The notes under the pieces: model-generated
What the model saw: only the letters and a program-made list of their open reading frames with translations
Database searches by the model: none
What the model was told of the DNA's origin: nothing
Assembly (NCBI GenBank): GCA_039045975.1
Contig: JBCCJA010000013.1
Span: 1 to 64,000 of the forward strand
Direction of reading: 5' to 3'
DNA from: JBCCJA01 sp039045975
Lineage (GTDB): Bacteria; Planctomycetota; Planctomycetia; Planctomycetales; Planctomycetaceae
DNA length: 64,000 nt
Position numbers and translations under genes: made by a program
Shown: one piece after another, positions 8,520 through 16,552 of the stretch
How the letters are laid out: each line of letters begins with the position of its first letter
Position numbering within the stretch: position 1 is the first letter of the stretch

Positions 8520-9899
8520 TCAATACGTCCAGGTGATACCGGTGAACGCCTCGGGCGAGTCGCGCGTCATCCCGATTTCGACGAACGGCTCGACGAGGTA
8601 GCAGTTGCGGAGGATCGTGACCGCGAAGCGGACGCCGATCGGCTCTTGGACGCTGCCCTCGATGCTGTCGCCGTCGACGTGGACCTCGGTGATGTACTGC
8701 CCGGCGACGCGACCGCTGAGCGTGACCCGGTCGTTGACCGCGAAACCGACGCCGAGCTGATAGAGGAATTGCGCACCGGGCTCGACTTCGAACGGGCCGA
8801 AGTTCCGCGTGAAGCGGTGCCGGCTGCCGAGGCCGTAGAAAACGACGACCGGGTCGTATGTGTGAATGAACAGCAGATCCCAACGCAACGCCGCGAAGTC
8901 GTCGCCGAGGTTGAGCGCGGTCGTGCCGGAGAAAGCGTCGAAGAAGTCCGCGTCGCTCGTCGGCACCGTCCCGGCGACGGTGAAGACAACGTCGGGGTTG
9001 TTGTCACAGCCGTTGCCGCGGTGCAGGTGGATATTGAGCCCTAGGTCGAGGTCGCCGATCCCGCCCCCGTTGGTCGAATCGTCGAACGCGCCCGGGAACG
9101 CGACGTCGGTCTGGGCCCAGCCGACCGGCAGCGACGCGAACATCTGCACGCGATCGGTCAAGCCGTACCGGACCGCCAGCGGCGAGAGCAGCAGTCGGCC
9201 GCGGGCCCGATTCTCTCCCAGCGTCGTTCCGAAGACGGCCGGGACGTCTTCTTCGAAGATCGCGTAACCGAGCCCGAAGTCGAACTGCGACTCGCCCCGT
9301 TCGAGCAAAACCGACTGCTGCCGCAGGAACTGCAAGTTCCCGTCGGCCGGCGGCGCCGGGCCGAGCGGCTCGCTGAGGGGGGCGGGCCGGGTCGCGACCG
9401 GCGGCGGAGGGATGTCGAACGGGGACGGCGTGAAGGCCGGATCGACGATCGGCTCGGGCGTGTATGCCGGCGGCTGAGGCGGCACATCGTCCGAGACGGC
9501 GGGCCCCGCGGGCGCGGGCGGGACGTCGGCCGTGTCCGTCTCAAGGTCGACCGGCGATGAATTTACCGCGGCCGCTTCGACTTCGTCCGCTGAAGGACTT
9601 TGAACCGCGGCGTTTTCTAAATTAAGCCGCGGGACGTCTTCGTTAGTGGGGTCGACCTCGGGATCGTCGTTATCGAATTCGATCGGTGACGAGTTCTTGG
9701 GTGTAGCCGCCACGTCGGCGTCGAGTGCGTCGTCACCCGTCGTGATATTATCTGCGGTTTCAACAGCGGCCTCCGCCGCCTCGTCGACGAAAGAGACCGG
9801 GGTCGCGAGCAGCGTCTCCGCAACGACCTCCCCCGACGAGAAGGATGCGGCGGTGATCGCGACGGCGGCGGCGTACCGGGCGGCGGCAGTGACGGGCAT
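8520..9899 (-). CDS. Outer-membrane beta-barrel protein with Pro/Asp-rich N-terminal region
   Basis: A 459-aa protein starting at the ATG at 9899, which gives a signal peptide (MPVTAAARYAAAVAITAAS). Residues about 30-190 are acidic and proline-rich, with two NSSP-(I/V)-(E/D) repeats and many PP runs. The C-terminal 270 residues show alternating beta-strand character (SQFDFGLGYAIFEED, LAVRYGLTDRVQMFASLPVGW, GVRFAVTILRNCYLVEPFVEIG) and end in TWTY, with a terminal aromatic residue as in outer-membrane barrels. It resembles the MetA/phenol-type transporter barrels. It lies upstream of, and probably co-transcribed with, the C39-like peptidase. Confidence 0.65.
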   Translation of the reverse strand: MPVTAAARYAAAVAITAASFSSGEVVAETLLATPVSFVDEAAEAAVETADNITTGDDALDADVAATPKNSSPIEFDNDDPEVDPTNEDVPRLNLENAAVQSPSADEVEAAAVNSSPVDLETDTADVPPAPAGPAVSDDVPPQPPAYTPEPIVDPAFTPSPFDIPPPPVATRPAPLSEPLGPAPPADGNLQFLRQQSVLLERGESQFDFGLGYAIFEEDVPAVFGTTLGENRARGRLLLSPLAVRYGLTDRVQMFASLPVGWAQTDVAFPGAFDDSTNGGGIGDLDLGLNIHLHRGNGCDNNPDVVFTVAGTVPTSDADFFDAFSGTTALNLGDDFAALRWDLLFIHTYDPVVVFYGLGSRHRFTRNFGPFEVEPGAQFLYQLGVGFAVNDRVTLSGRVAGQYITEVHVDGDSIEGSVQEPIGVRFAVTILRNCYLVEPFVEIGMTRDSPEAFTGITWTY

Positions 9900-10311
9900 G
9901 GCTGTGGGCGTCCGACGAACGTCGCGGGCGGCTGGGGCACGACTGCGTCGCGTGACCCGTCTCCGTCGGCTTTTCACCGACTTAGCCCGACATCGTCGCG
10001 TCATACGGCGAGGCGACCGTCCGACGGCCGCGTCCGGCCGTGGTTACCTCGGTCACGCGCGGGTCGTGACGGGAATTCGTTCACGACCCAAACCCTCGCG
10101 ACCGAACCGACGAAGCGCGTGACGGTTCGTCCGAAAATGACCCCGCCGAAAACGGCCCGGCCGGCCGATCGCCCGGAAGACACCGCGGCCGGCCGTCGCC
10201 GTCGGCCGAATGAAGACCGCAGGCCCGGGAAAGGAACCACGGGCCGTCCGCCTATCCGCCCCGCACGGCGTCACGGAAGACCGAACCCCGCTCGACCGAA
10301 TTAAGAACGCC
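9900..10311. other. Divergent intergenic region between two barrel genes
   Basis: About 410 bp separate the divergent starts at 9899 and 10312. No gene with credible composition was found. In-frame extensions of both flanking genes run into it but lack homology and signal-peptide sense. It should hold two promoters. The only clear structure is the inverted repeat at 10061-10089. Confidence 0.6.
10061..10089. repeat. Inverted repeat, possible operator
   Basis: GGGTCGTGA and TCACGACCC are perfect 9-bp arms around an 11-bp spacer that contains GAATTC. There is no T-run, so a terminator is unlikely. Its location between divergent envelope genes would suit a regulator site. No binding protein can be named. 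Confidence 0.35.
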
Positions 10312-11349
10312 ATGAAGCTCTTAACTAAATTCCTCGCGGGGGCGGCGATGATCGCGTCTGCCGGCGGGCCTGCCGTCGCCGGGTCGATCGACGGCTTCGT
10401 AGATGCTATCGATGAGGCGATCTTCGACAACATCTTCGACTTCGGCTGCTGCGCCGAACGCGATTGCGGCACGTCGTGGATCGGCGGCGTCGAGGCGACG
10501 TTCTTCGACGTCGAAGCGGACGGCAGCGGCGTGGTGTCGATCTCGACCGGCCCGCTCGGCAACCTGACGCGGACGGTCGGGACCGACCTGTCCGACTTCC
10601 ACGCCGGCCCGCGAGTCTGGTTCGGTGCCGAGAAGGCCGACTGGCAGATCGTCGCCCGCTACTGGGATTTCGACGCCGGCAGCGAAGGCGGATTCGACTT
10701 CGCCGCGATCGGCCCGGTCGCGTCGAACAGCACCGGGCTCGACCTGCTGACGGTCGATCTCGAGGTCGCACGGAAGTTCGACCTGTTCCACTGCGACGAC
10801 GCCCGCCTGTTCTTCGGGGCCCGCTATGCCGAGTTCGACGTCGGCGCCGCGATCGCGACCCGTGAAGTCATCAACACGACGACGATCAACGCGCTGGCGG
10901 CGGCGAACACCGCCTTCTCCGGTCCGGGCCTGACGTTCGGCGGGTCGGGCGTTTACCCGATCGGCTGCCACGGCTTCGAACTGTTTTGGGCCGGCCGGGG
11001 ATCGGTCATCTTCGGCGACTCGGCCGCTTCGGCGTTGACGGCGATCACCGCGGTCAACCCGATCGGCAGGGCCGACACGCTGAACTTCGCGACCGGCCAC
11101 GCCGACGACGACGTCTTCGTGACCGAGATCCAAATCGGTGCCCAGTACCGGCGACCGCTCCGCTGCGTCGACGCGACCGTCTTTATCCGCGGTGCGTTCG
11201 AGTATCAGCATTGGACCGCCGACGAAGGGTTCGCGGTGTCGGCTTCGTTCGCGAACACGACCGACGCGTCGGCGACCGCGACCGCGCTGGCAGGCGGGGT
11301 CGACATCGACCTGGTCGGTTTCGTCGTCGGCGCCGGGCTGAACTGGTAA
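10312..11349 (+). CDS. Outer-membrane beta-barrel protein, Lpg1974-like
   Basis: A 345-aa protein with a signal peptide (MKLLTKFLAGAAMIASAGG, cleavage near AVAGS). A short Cys-containing segment (DFGCCAERDCG) precedes a barrel-like domain: WIGGVEATFFDVEADG, GPRVWFGAEKADWQIVARYWDFD, KFDLFHCDDARLFFGARYAEF, IQIGAQYRRPL. It ends in VGAGLNW with the terminal aromatic residue of outer-membrane barrels. The pattern resembles the Lpg1974/Legionella major outer membrane protein group found in planctomycetes. The ATG at 10312 was chosen for the signal peptide. A strong hairpin follows the stop. It probably acts as a porin or surface protein. Confidence 0.7.
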   Translation: MKLLTKFLAGAAMIASAGGPAVAGSIDGFVDAIDEAIFDNIFDFGCCAERDCGTSWIGGVEATFFDVEADGSGVVSISTGPLGNLTRTVGTDLSDFHAGPRVWFGAEKADWQIVARYWDFDAGSEGGFDFAAIGPVASNSTGLDLLTVDLEVARKFDLFHCDDARLFFGARYAEFDVGAAIATREVINTTTINALAAANTAFSGPGLTFGGSGVYPIGCHGFELFWAGRGSVIFGDSAASALTAITAVNPIGRADTLNFATGHADDDVFVTEIQIGAQYRRPLRCVDATVFIRGAFEYQHWTADEGFAVSASFANTTDASATATALAGGVDIDLVGFVVGAGLNW

Positions 11350-11354
11350 CGAAA

Positions 11355-11381
11355 AAGGGCGTCGGCACTGCCGACGCCCTT
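11355..11381. terminator. Bidirectional intrinsic terminator
   Basis: AAGGGCGTCGGCA and its exact reverse complement form 13-bp arms around a single central base, so a tight loop of about 3-5 nt. On the minus strand the hairpin is followed by a run of T, which suits the small secreted protein gene at 11443-11847. On the plus strand it lies 5 bp after the barrel gene stop with a weaker T tract. Confidence 0.8.
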
Positions 11382-11442
11382 CCGCGGTTCTAAGCGTTTT
11401 CCATGACGGCTCCTGTCGTGCCCGACGGGATCCGTCGGCGGA

Positions 11443-11847
11443 TCAGAAGCCGCCGCCGGCCGAGAAGCCGCCGGCCGAGAACGTGCCCAGCGGGCTGTTG
11501 GCGAACGAGATGTTGCCCTGGGCGCCGAACAGCTGACCGAAGCCGACCGAGGTGTTGAACGACTCGGCCCGACCGACGACGGTCGTCTGCGACGGGGGCG
11601 GGCCCTCGAAGCGCGGACCGCCGCCGCCGGTCCGGAAGGTCCGGAACGCCCGGGTCGCGGCGAATGAATAACCGAACGCGAAGCCGCCCTTACCGCGGAT
11701 TTGGTCGGCGGCCGCTTCGTTCATCACGCGGGCCGAGCCGAGGCCCATCGAGGCGAGCCGGCCGCGGCCGATCTCTCCGGCGTCGGCCGAGGCACCGAAA
11801 GCACACACCGCCGCGAGCGTCGCGGCACCGATCACGTTACGAATCAT
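11443..11847 (-). CDS. Small secreted glycine/phenylalanine-rich protein
   Basis: A 134-aa protein with a signal peptide (MIRNVIGAATLAAVCAFG, cleavage near ADAGE). The mature protein begins with SMGLGSARVMNEAAADQIRG. That resembles the short N-terminal segment of many small planctomycete and cyanobacterial exported proteins that reads like a bacteriocin-type leader (D-x-I-R-G-x-G). The rest is rich in Gly, Phe and Ser (FAFGYSFAATRAF, TFSAGGFSAGGGF). No domain is recognised. It is a single gene ending at the shared terminator at 11355-11381. Confidence 0.6.
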   Translation of the reverse strand: MIRNVIGAATLAAVCAFGASADAGEIGRGRLASMGLGSARVMNEAAADQIRGKGGFAFGYSFAATRAFRTFRTGGGGPRFEGPPPSQTTVVGRAESFNTSVGFGQLFGAQGNISFANSPLGTFSAGGFSAGGGF

Positions 11848-12195
11848 CTGTTGTCCCGTTTGTCATTTCGGAGGAGCCGCCACGACGAAGTCCCCGACGG
11901 ACCGCCTCAGTGCGACGCCCCCGTGATAGGGACCGGGACGGGGCGTTGGGAACAGGCCCGAAAACTTTTCCCGACCGCCCGACCTCCGCGACCGGTCGGG
12001 TCTGACTAATCGGTGCGACCCGCAAGCAGGTCTGCCCGCAACCGCACGGGAAGGTCGGATCGGGACGAACGGCCCTAAAAACGCTCGTGGTTTGATCCGT
12101 CCGACGGCGGTCTCCCGGCGTCACCGAATGCTGCCGATCAGGAGAAAATCACACTCACCGGGTCATCGGACGTCTCCGTGTCGGCCACCGCGGCG
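11848..12195. other. Intergenic region without recognised gene
   Basis: This stretch of about 350 bp lies upstream of the small secreted protein gene and downstream of the DUF900-like gene. Open frames here are short and have no recognisable products. It presumably contains the promoter for 11443-11847 and the 3' end of the hydrolase transcript. No repeat or strong hairpin was noticed. Confidence 0.5.
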
Positions 12196-13245
12196 TCAGG
12201 GCGACACGGCCCGCGGCCTGCGGCGTCTCGTCGTCCGCCGCCGCGGCGGTCGGTGCAGACGGAAGTGATTCCAGTGCGGGGCATATTCGCGGTTCAACTC
12301 CGACGAATCGACGGCAGAACCCCGCAGCATGGCGGCAATATCTGCGGCGACCGTCGCGTCGCTCCAGGCGTAGTCGTGCTCGGTGACCCCGCGGACCACC
12401 CGCGAACAGTCGACGAGTGAGATCTTCGCGTGCAGCGTCCGCGGTGCGGCGGGGCCCGCCGCGCCGAGGCGGTCGGGATGGCCCTTCGTCACGTCGCTGA
12501 CCTGCAGGGCCCGATCGCCCCGATTGAAATAAACGTGGACGCGTTTGGCGGTTTCCGGCAATCGCGCGAGTTTCTCGACGACTGCGAACGCGTCTTCGTC
12601 CTCGTCGGCGGCGGCCAAAATGATATCCCCGAAAATCCGCGGCAGGGACCGCGGCGTCCAGGACGTCATTTCTTGCAGGGCATTCCGGAGGACATAGCAG
12701 CCCATGCTGTGGGCGAGCAGATGGACCTCACGCTCGCACCGAACGCCGTCCTCAACCGACCGTAAAGATCTTAAAAATCCGATGAACTTCTTAATGGCCC
12801 GGGCCATCGCGGCCCCGGAGATCTGCGCGTGCAGGCGGTCGTTCTGATACTTGAGCAGCTCGCCCTGTGACGGCCAGGTAAAAAGGACGACTTCGACGTT
12901 AGCGGCCGCGTAAGTTTTGCTCAGACGGGCGGCCCACCGGACCGCTTCTTGGAACGACACGTTGAACCCGTGGACGCCGATTAGGACGTCACGGCTGTTA
13001 TCCGCCATCCGCGTGCGAAGCTCCTCGAACACACAGTACGAGCCAAGCCGCTGTCGGCCGACGGGCGGGTCACGACGGACCTCGAGAGAGACCGCCCCCT
13101 TCGCGGAAACCGTGGCCTTCCCGAACCGAAGATCGGCGACGCCCTCGCCTCCGTCTCGTGTCACCTTCGCGAAGTCACCGCCGAAGTCGTCCGGCCCGAT
13201 CTGTCGATTAGGCCGTCGGTTCGTCGCAAAATAGATCGTGGTCAC
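12196..13245 (-). CDS. DUF900-like alpha/beta hydrolase
   Basis: About 349 aa from a GTG at 13245; a longer ATG version starting at 13275 is possible. It begins VTTIYFATNRRPN, the typical opening of DUF900 hydrolases. It has VLIGVHGFNVSFQEAVRWAA, with the HGF oxyanion region, VVLFTWPSQGELLKYQ, and VHLLAHSMGCYVLRNAL, with the nucleophile Ser in AHSMG. The acid is probably in AADEDED and the His in EHDYAWSD. No signal peptide is seen, so it is probably cytoplasmic. The substrate is unknown. Confidence 0.8.
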   Translation of the reverse strand: MTTIYFATNRRPNRQIGPDDFGGDFAKVTRDGGEGVADLRFGKATVSAKGAVSLEVRRDPPVGRQRLGSYCVFEELRTRMADNSRDVLIGVHGFNVSFQEAVRWAARLSKTYAAANVEVVLFTWPSQGELLKYQNDRLHAQISGAAMARAIKKFIGFLRSLRSVEDGVRCEREVHLLAHSMGCYVLRNALQEMTSWTPRSLPRIFGDIILAAADEDEDAFAVVEKLARLPETAKRVHVYFNRGDRALQVSDVTKGHPDRLGAAGPAAPRTLHAKISLVDCSRVVRGVTEHDYAWSDATVAADIAAMLRGSAVDSSELNREYAPHWNHFRLHRPPRRRTTRRRRPRAVSP

Positions 13246-13358
13246 GAGACGCTCACTTGTTGCACAAACGTGCATTTTCGAGTGCGTCCGCCTCGTGCCA
13301 AGACCGTACGAATTTACCGGTGATCTTCGCGATGACCGGGCCTGGTGCGGCGGCAGGC

Positions 13359-14366
13359 TTACAACGCCAGCCGTTCCGCCTTCCGCGGTCGCGTCATCAG
13401 TGTGTGGACCGCCTTATCGGCCGGCTTGCCGCCGAACAGGACGGCGTCGACTTCGGTGATGATCGGGGCGTCGAGGTCTTCGCGGTCGGCGAGCTCTTTC
13501 ACGCCGCGGGCCGTCGGGACGCCTTCGGCGACGGTGTGCATCGAGGCGAGAATCTCGTCGATCGGCTCGCCCTTGCCGAGCCGTTCGCCGACGCCCCGGT
13601 TCCGGCTGTGGCCGCTGAAGCAGGTCGTCATCAGGTCGCCGACGCCGGCCAGACCGTGGAACGTCTCCGACTCGGCCCCGAGGTGCGTGCCGACGCGGGT
13701 GATCTCGACGACGCCGCGGGACACGAGCGTGCTCTTCGCATTGTCGCCGAGGCCGAGGCCGTCGCAGATCCCGGCGGCGATCGCGATCACGTTCTTCAGC
13801 CCGCCGGCGAGCTCGGCCCCGACGAGGTCGCGGTGCGTGTAGATGCGGAAGCGGTCGGTGCTGAGGGCGTGCTGGACGCGTTCGGCGAGGCTGACGTCGC
13901 CGCTGGCGGCGACGACGGCGGTCGGCATGCGGCCGGCGATCTCTTCGGCATGACTCGGCCCGGCGAGGGCGACGACGCCGACGTCGCCGAGGACCTCGTG
14001 CACGACCTCGCTCGGCCGCAGAGACGTCTCCGACTCGATGCCCTTGATGACGCTGACGACCGGGGCGTTGTCGGGGATCCGGTCGGCGAGCCCTTCGAGA
14101 CAGCCTCGGAGCTGCTGGCAGGGTACGGCGGCGACGATCAGGCCGGCGCCGTCGAGCGCCGCGGCCGCGTCGGCCGTCACGGTAATCGCGTCGTCGAGGC
14201 GTGAGTGGGGCAGGTAACGGTCGTTGACCCGTGTGCGGGCGATCGTCTCGGCGGCGTCCGCGTCGCGGACCCACAGGCGGACGTCTTGCTCGCCGTGCGT
14301 CGCGGCGAGGACGGCACAGGCCGAGCCCATCGCGCCGCCGCCCAAGATCGCGATCCGCTCGGTCAT
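13359..14366 (-). CDS. gpsA: Glycerol-3-phosphate dehydrogenase [NAD(P)+]
   Basis: A 335-aa cytoplasmic enzyme that reduces dihydroxyacetone phosphate to sn-glycerol-3-phosphate for phospholipid synthesis. The N-terminal MTERIAILGGGAMGSACAV is the nucleotide-binding loop. VSVIKGIE, VALAGPSHAEEI, the catalytic Lys region GAELAGGLKNVIAIAAGI, and TCFSGHSRNRGVGERLG are all conserved GpsA blocks. The start at 14366 puts the Rossmann motif at residue 5; an open frame continues upstream without homology. No operon partner on the same strand is adjacent. Confidence 0.96.
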   Translation of the reverse strand: MTERIAILGGGAMGSACAVLAATHGEQDVRLWVRDADAAETIARTRVNDRYLPHSRLDDAITVTADAAAALDGAGLIVAAVPCQQLRGCLEGLADRIPDNAPVVSVIKGIESETSLRPSEVVHEVLGDVGVVALAGPSHAEEIAGRMPTAVVAASGDVSLAERVQHALSTDRFRIYTHRDLVGAELAGGLKNVIAIAAGICDGLGLGDNAKSTLVSRGVVEITRVGTHLGAESETFHGLAGVGDLMTTCFSGHSRNRGVGERLGKGEPIDEILASMHTVAEGVPTARGVKELADREDLDAPIITEVDAVLFGGKPADKAVHTLMTRPRKAERLAL

Positions 14367-14547
14367 CGGGCGTCGTGTCGTGCTCGTGGTGGATCGATCG
14401 GAATATCCCGCACGACCGGGCCGCCGTCGTCGGCCGAACGGCCCGGCGGCGGCGTGAACGAGTCGAACGAGACTTACGTTTGCGTGACGCACGGCCGCCG
14501 CCGCTCGGCCCGGCCGCCCGCAGCCTCCGTGACCCGTGAGCGTACCG

Positions 14548-14799
14548 ATGCTTGAAACGGCTGAACAGAATCCGCAGGCGGCCGCCGGGCCGATGGCCTT
14601 CGTCGACCGCCGCGAGGGCAACGTCGGCCGGGACGGCGGCGAGCGTCGTCAGTTCGCGAACGGCTACGCCGCGGAGCGTCCCGAGGTCCGTGAGCTCGGC
14701 GAGGCGATCGACCGCTACAAGGCGAGCCGCCGCCGCCGCTTCATCACCGCCGCCGAGCTGTACGACGTGATCGCCGGCCTCGGCTACACCAAGGGCTGA
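14548..14799 (+). CDS. Small conserved-looking hypothetical protein
   Basis: An 83-aa protein from the ATG at 14548, with an alternative GTG 12 bp upstream. It is hydrophilic, with FVDRREGNVGRDGGERRQF followed by a helical, basic C-terminus (ELGEAIDRYKASRRRRFITAAELYDVIAGLGYTKG). There is no membrane segment or signal. The C-terminal half looks like a small helix-turn module in which ITAAELYDVIAGLGY is amphipathic. It is divergent from gpsA and alone. Composition and codon use match its neighbours. The function is unknown. Confidence 0.6.
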   Translation: MLETAEQNPQAAAGPMAFVDRREGNVGRDGGERRQFANGYAAERPEVRELGEAIDRYKASRRRRFITAAELYDVIAGLGYTKG

Positions 14800-14885
14800 G
14801 TGCGTACGCGGGAATCGCGTACAGAGCCGTGCCCGCTTTCCGGGCGGGCCCCGCACCGCCCGAGGCGAGTGCTCGGGACGAGAAA

Positions 14886-14910
14886 TTCGGCAGGCGGGGG
14901 CCTGCCCTAC
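14886..14910. repeat. Solo REP element of the RAYT type
   Basis: TTCGGCAGG, a G-rich loop and CCTGCCCTAC match the REP at 54686-54710 except in the loop and the first base. It sits in the 216-bp spacer before the sulfatase gene, about 39 kb from the transposase that carries the same REP. It is followed by GCGGGCTCGTGT, which resembles the right flank of the five-copy palindromic repeat family. Confidence 0.65.
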
Positions 14911-15015
14911 GACTTGTGTTCCGCGGGCTCGTGTCGCGTTTCTCTCGGGCTTAGCCGGTCTTTCCTGCCTTCCGCGGGGTTACTCTCCGCAGACGACCCG
15001 ACTGCGGAGTGACCC

Positions 15016-16455
15016 GTGCGCTACTTGATTCTCCTGTGCGGCTTTCTGTGCGTGACGCCGGCCGCGTCGGCCGACGAACGCCCGAACATCGTCTTCATGC
15101 TCGCCGACGATCAGAGCTGGGACGGCACGTCGGTCGCGATGCACCCCGACGTGACTGTCTCGAAGAACGCGCTGATCCAGACACCGAATCTGGAGCGGTT
15201 CGCGACGCAGGGCATGCGATTCTCGGCGGCGTACGCGCCGGCCCCGATGTGCGCCCCGACGCGGTGCAGCCTGCAGCTCGGCATGGGCCCGGCGGCGACG
15301 GGATGGACTAAGCCGGGGCACGCGGCGCGGGCCTCGGCGGGCTATCGGCTCGTCCCGCCGCAGACGCTGCGGACGCTCGACCCGGCGACGACGACGGTCG
15401 CGGAACTGCTCCGCTCCGCCGGGTACGCGACGGCCCACTTCGGGAAGTGGCACTTGCAGGGAGGCGGCCCGGAACAGCACGGGTACGACGTCAGCGACGG
15501 GAACATCGGCAATGAAGCCGCCGACCGCTTCAAGGATCCGAACCCGGCCGACATCTTCGGGATGGCGTCCCGGACCGAAGAGTTCATGGCGGCGAGTCAG
15601 CGGGCCGGGAAGCCCTTCTTCGTCCAACTGTCGTGGCTCGCGTTGCACGGGCCCCAGGGCGCGACGCGGGCGAACGTCGAGAAGTACCGCCGGCTGGGCG
15701 CACGCTCGCCCGAGCGGTCCGCGCTGGCCGAAGACCTCGACGCCGGCGCCGGCCGCGTGATCGACGCCGTCGACCGGCTCGGCCTCGGCCGCAACACCTA
15801 CGTAATTTATTACTCCGACAACGGCGGCGGGGGCGTGCTGACGGGCGGGAAGGGGTCGCTGTACGAGGGCGGGATCCGCATGCCGCTGATCGTCCGTGGG
15901 CCGGGCGTCGCCGCCGGGTCGTGGTGCCACGTGCCGGTCACCGGCGTCGATTTCTTCCCGACGTTCTGCGAGTGGGCCGGCGTCCCGACCGCCCGACTGC
16001 CGTCGCGGCTGGAAGGCGGCAGCATCGCGTCGCTGCTGACGGACAACGGGCAGGGCGAAGTCGACCGGGCCCGCGAGGGGCTGCTGTTCCACTTCCCGCA
16101 CTACCAGGGCCGCAACACGCCGCACTCGGCGTTAATCCTCGACGGCATGAAGGGGCTGTACGACTACGAGAACTCGCGGTTCCGCCTGTTCGACCTGACG
16201 GCCGACCTCGGCGAACAACGCGACCTCGCGTCGGCCCGCCCCGCCGAAGCGGCCCTGATGCAGGGATTGCTGGAGCAATATCTGCGTGAAGACGGTGCGG
16301 GCCTGCCGGTGATGAACTCCCAGTACGACCCGGTGAAGGCGGCCGCGTCGGCCCAAAGCCGCGGGCCGCGGTCACGGACCGAAGGTCGCACGCGTCCGGG
16401 ACAAGGCCCGGGCCCCGAACGCCGCCGCGGCCGCCCGGGCCGCCGGCAGGGCTGA
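15016..16455 (+). CDS. Secreted type I sulfatase
   Basis: A 479-aa protein from a GTG start, with a signal peptide (MRYLILLCGFLCVTPAASA). The metal site DD is in IVFMLADDQSW. The sulfatase signature APMCAPTRCSLQLG contains C-A-P-T-R, in which Cys is matured to formylglycine. HFGKWHLQG and YYSDNGGGGVLTGGKGSLYEGG supply the other active-site Lys, His, Asp and Asn residues. It probably desulfates algal or host polysaccharide in the periplasm or outside the cell. The last 50 residues are Arg/Pro/Gly-rich (SRGPRSRTEGRT) and lie outside the domain, perhaps a tail created by stop-codon drift. No maturase is in the window. Confidence 0.9.
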   Translation: MRYLILLCGFLCVTPAASADERPNIVFMLADDQSWDGTSVAMHPDVTVSKNALIQTPNLERFATQGMRFSAAYAPAPMCAPTRCSLQLGMGPAATGWTKPGHAARASAGYRLVPPQTLRTLDPATTTVAELLRSAGYATAHFGKWHLQGGGPEQHGYDVSDGNIGNEAADRFKDPNPADIFGMASRTEEFMAASQRAGKPFFVQLSWLALHGPQGATRANVEKYRRLGARSPERSALAEDLDAGAGRVIDAVDRLGLGRNTYVIYYSDNGGGGVLTGGKGSLYEGGIRMPLIVRGPGVAAGSWCHVPVTGVDFFPTFCEWAGVPTARLPSRLEGGSIASLLTDNGQGEVDRAREGLLFHFPHYQGRNTPHSALILDGMKGLYDYENSRFRLFDLTADLGEQRDLASARPAEAALMQGLLEQYLREDGAGLPVMNSQYDPVKAAASAQSRGPRSRTEGRTRPGQGPGPERRRGRPGRRQG

Positions 16456-16552
16456 GTGCCGTCGGGCCGGCTCTCGTTCGGTTCTACGTCGCGTGTCGAT
16501 CGGTCGGCGGCCCGCTAAGGTGTCGCGCGTCGTGACACGAGCGGAATGACCC

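Noticed and set aside
13414..14856. Minus-strand frame of 480 codons overlapping gpsA
   Set aside because: Arg-rich low-complexity reading of gpsA in another frame; gpsA itself has every family motif.
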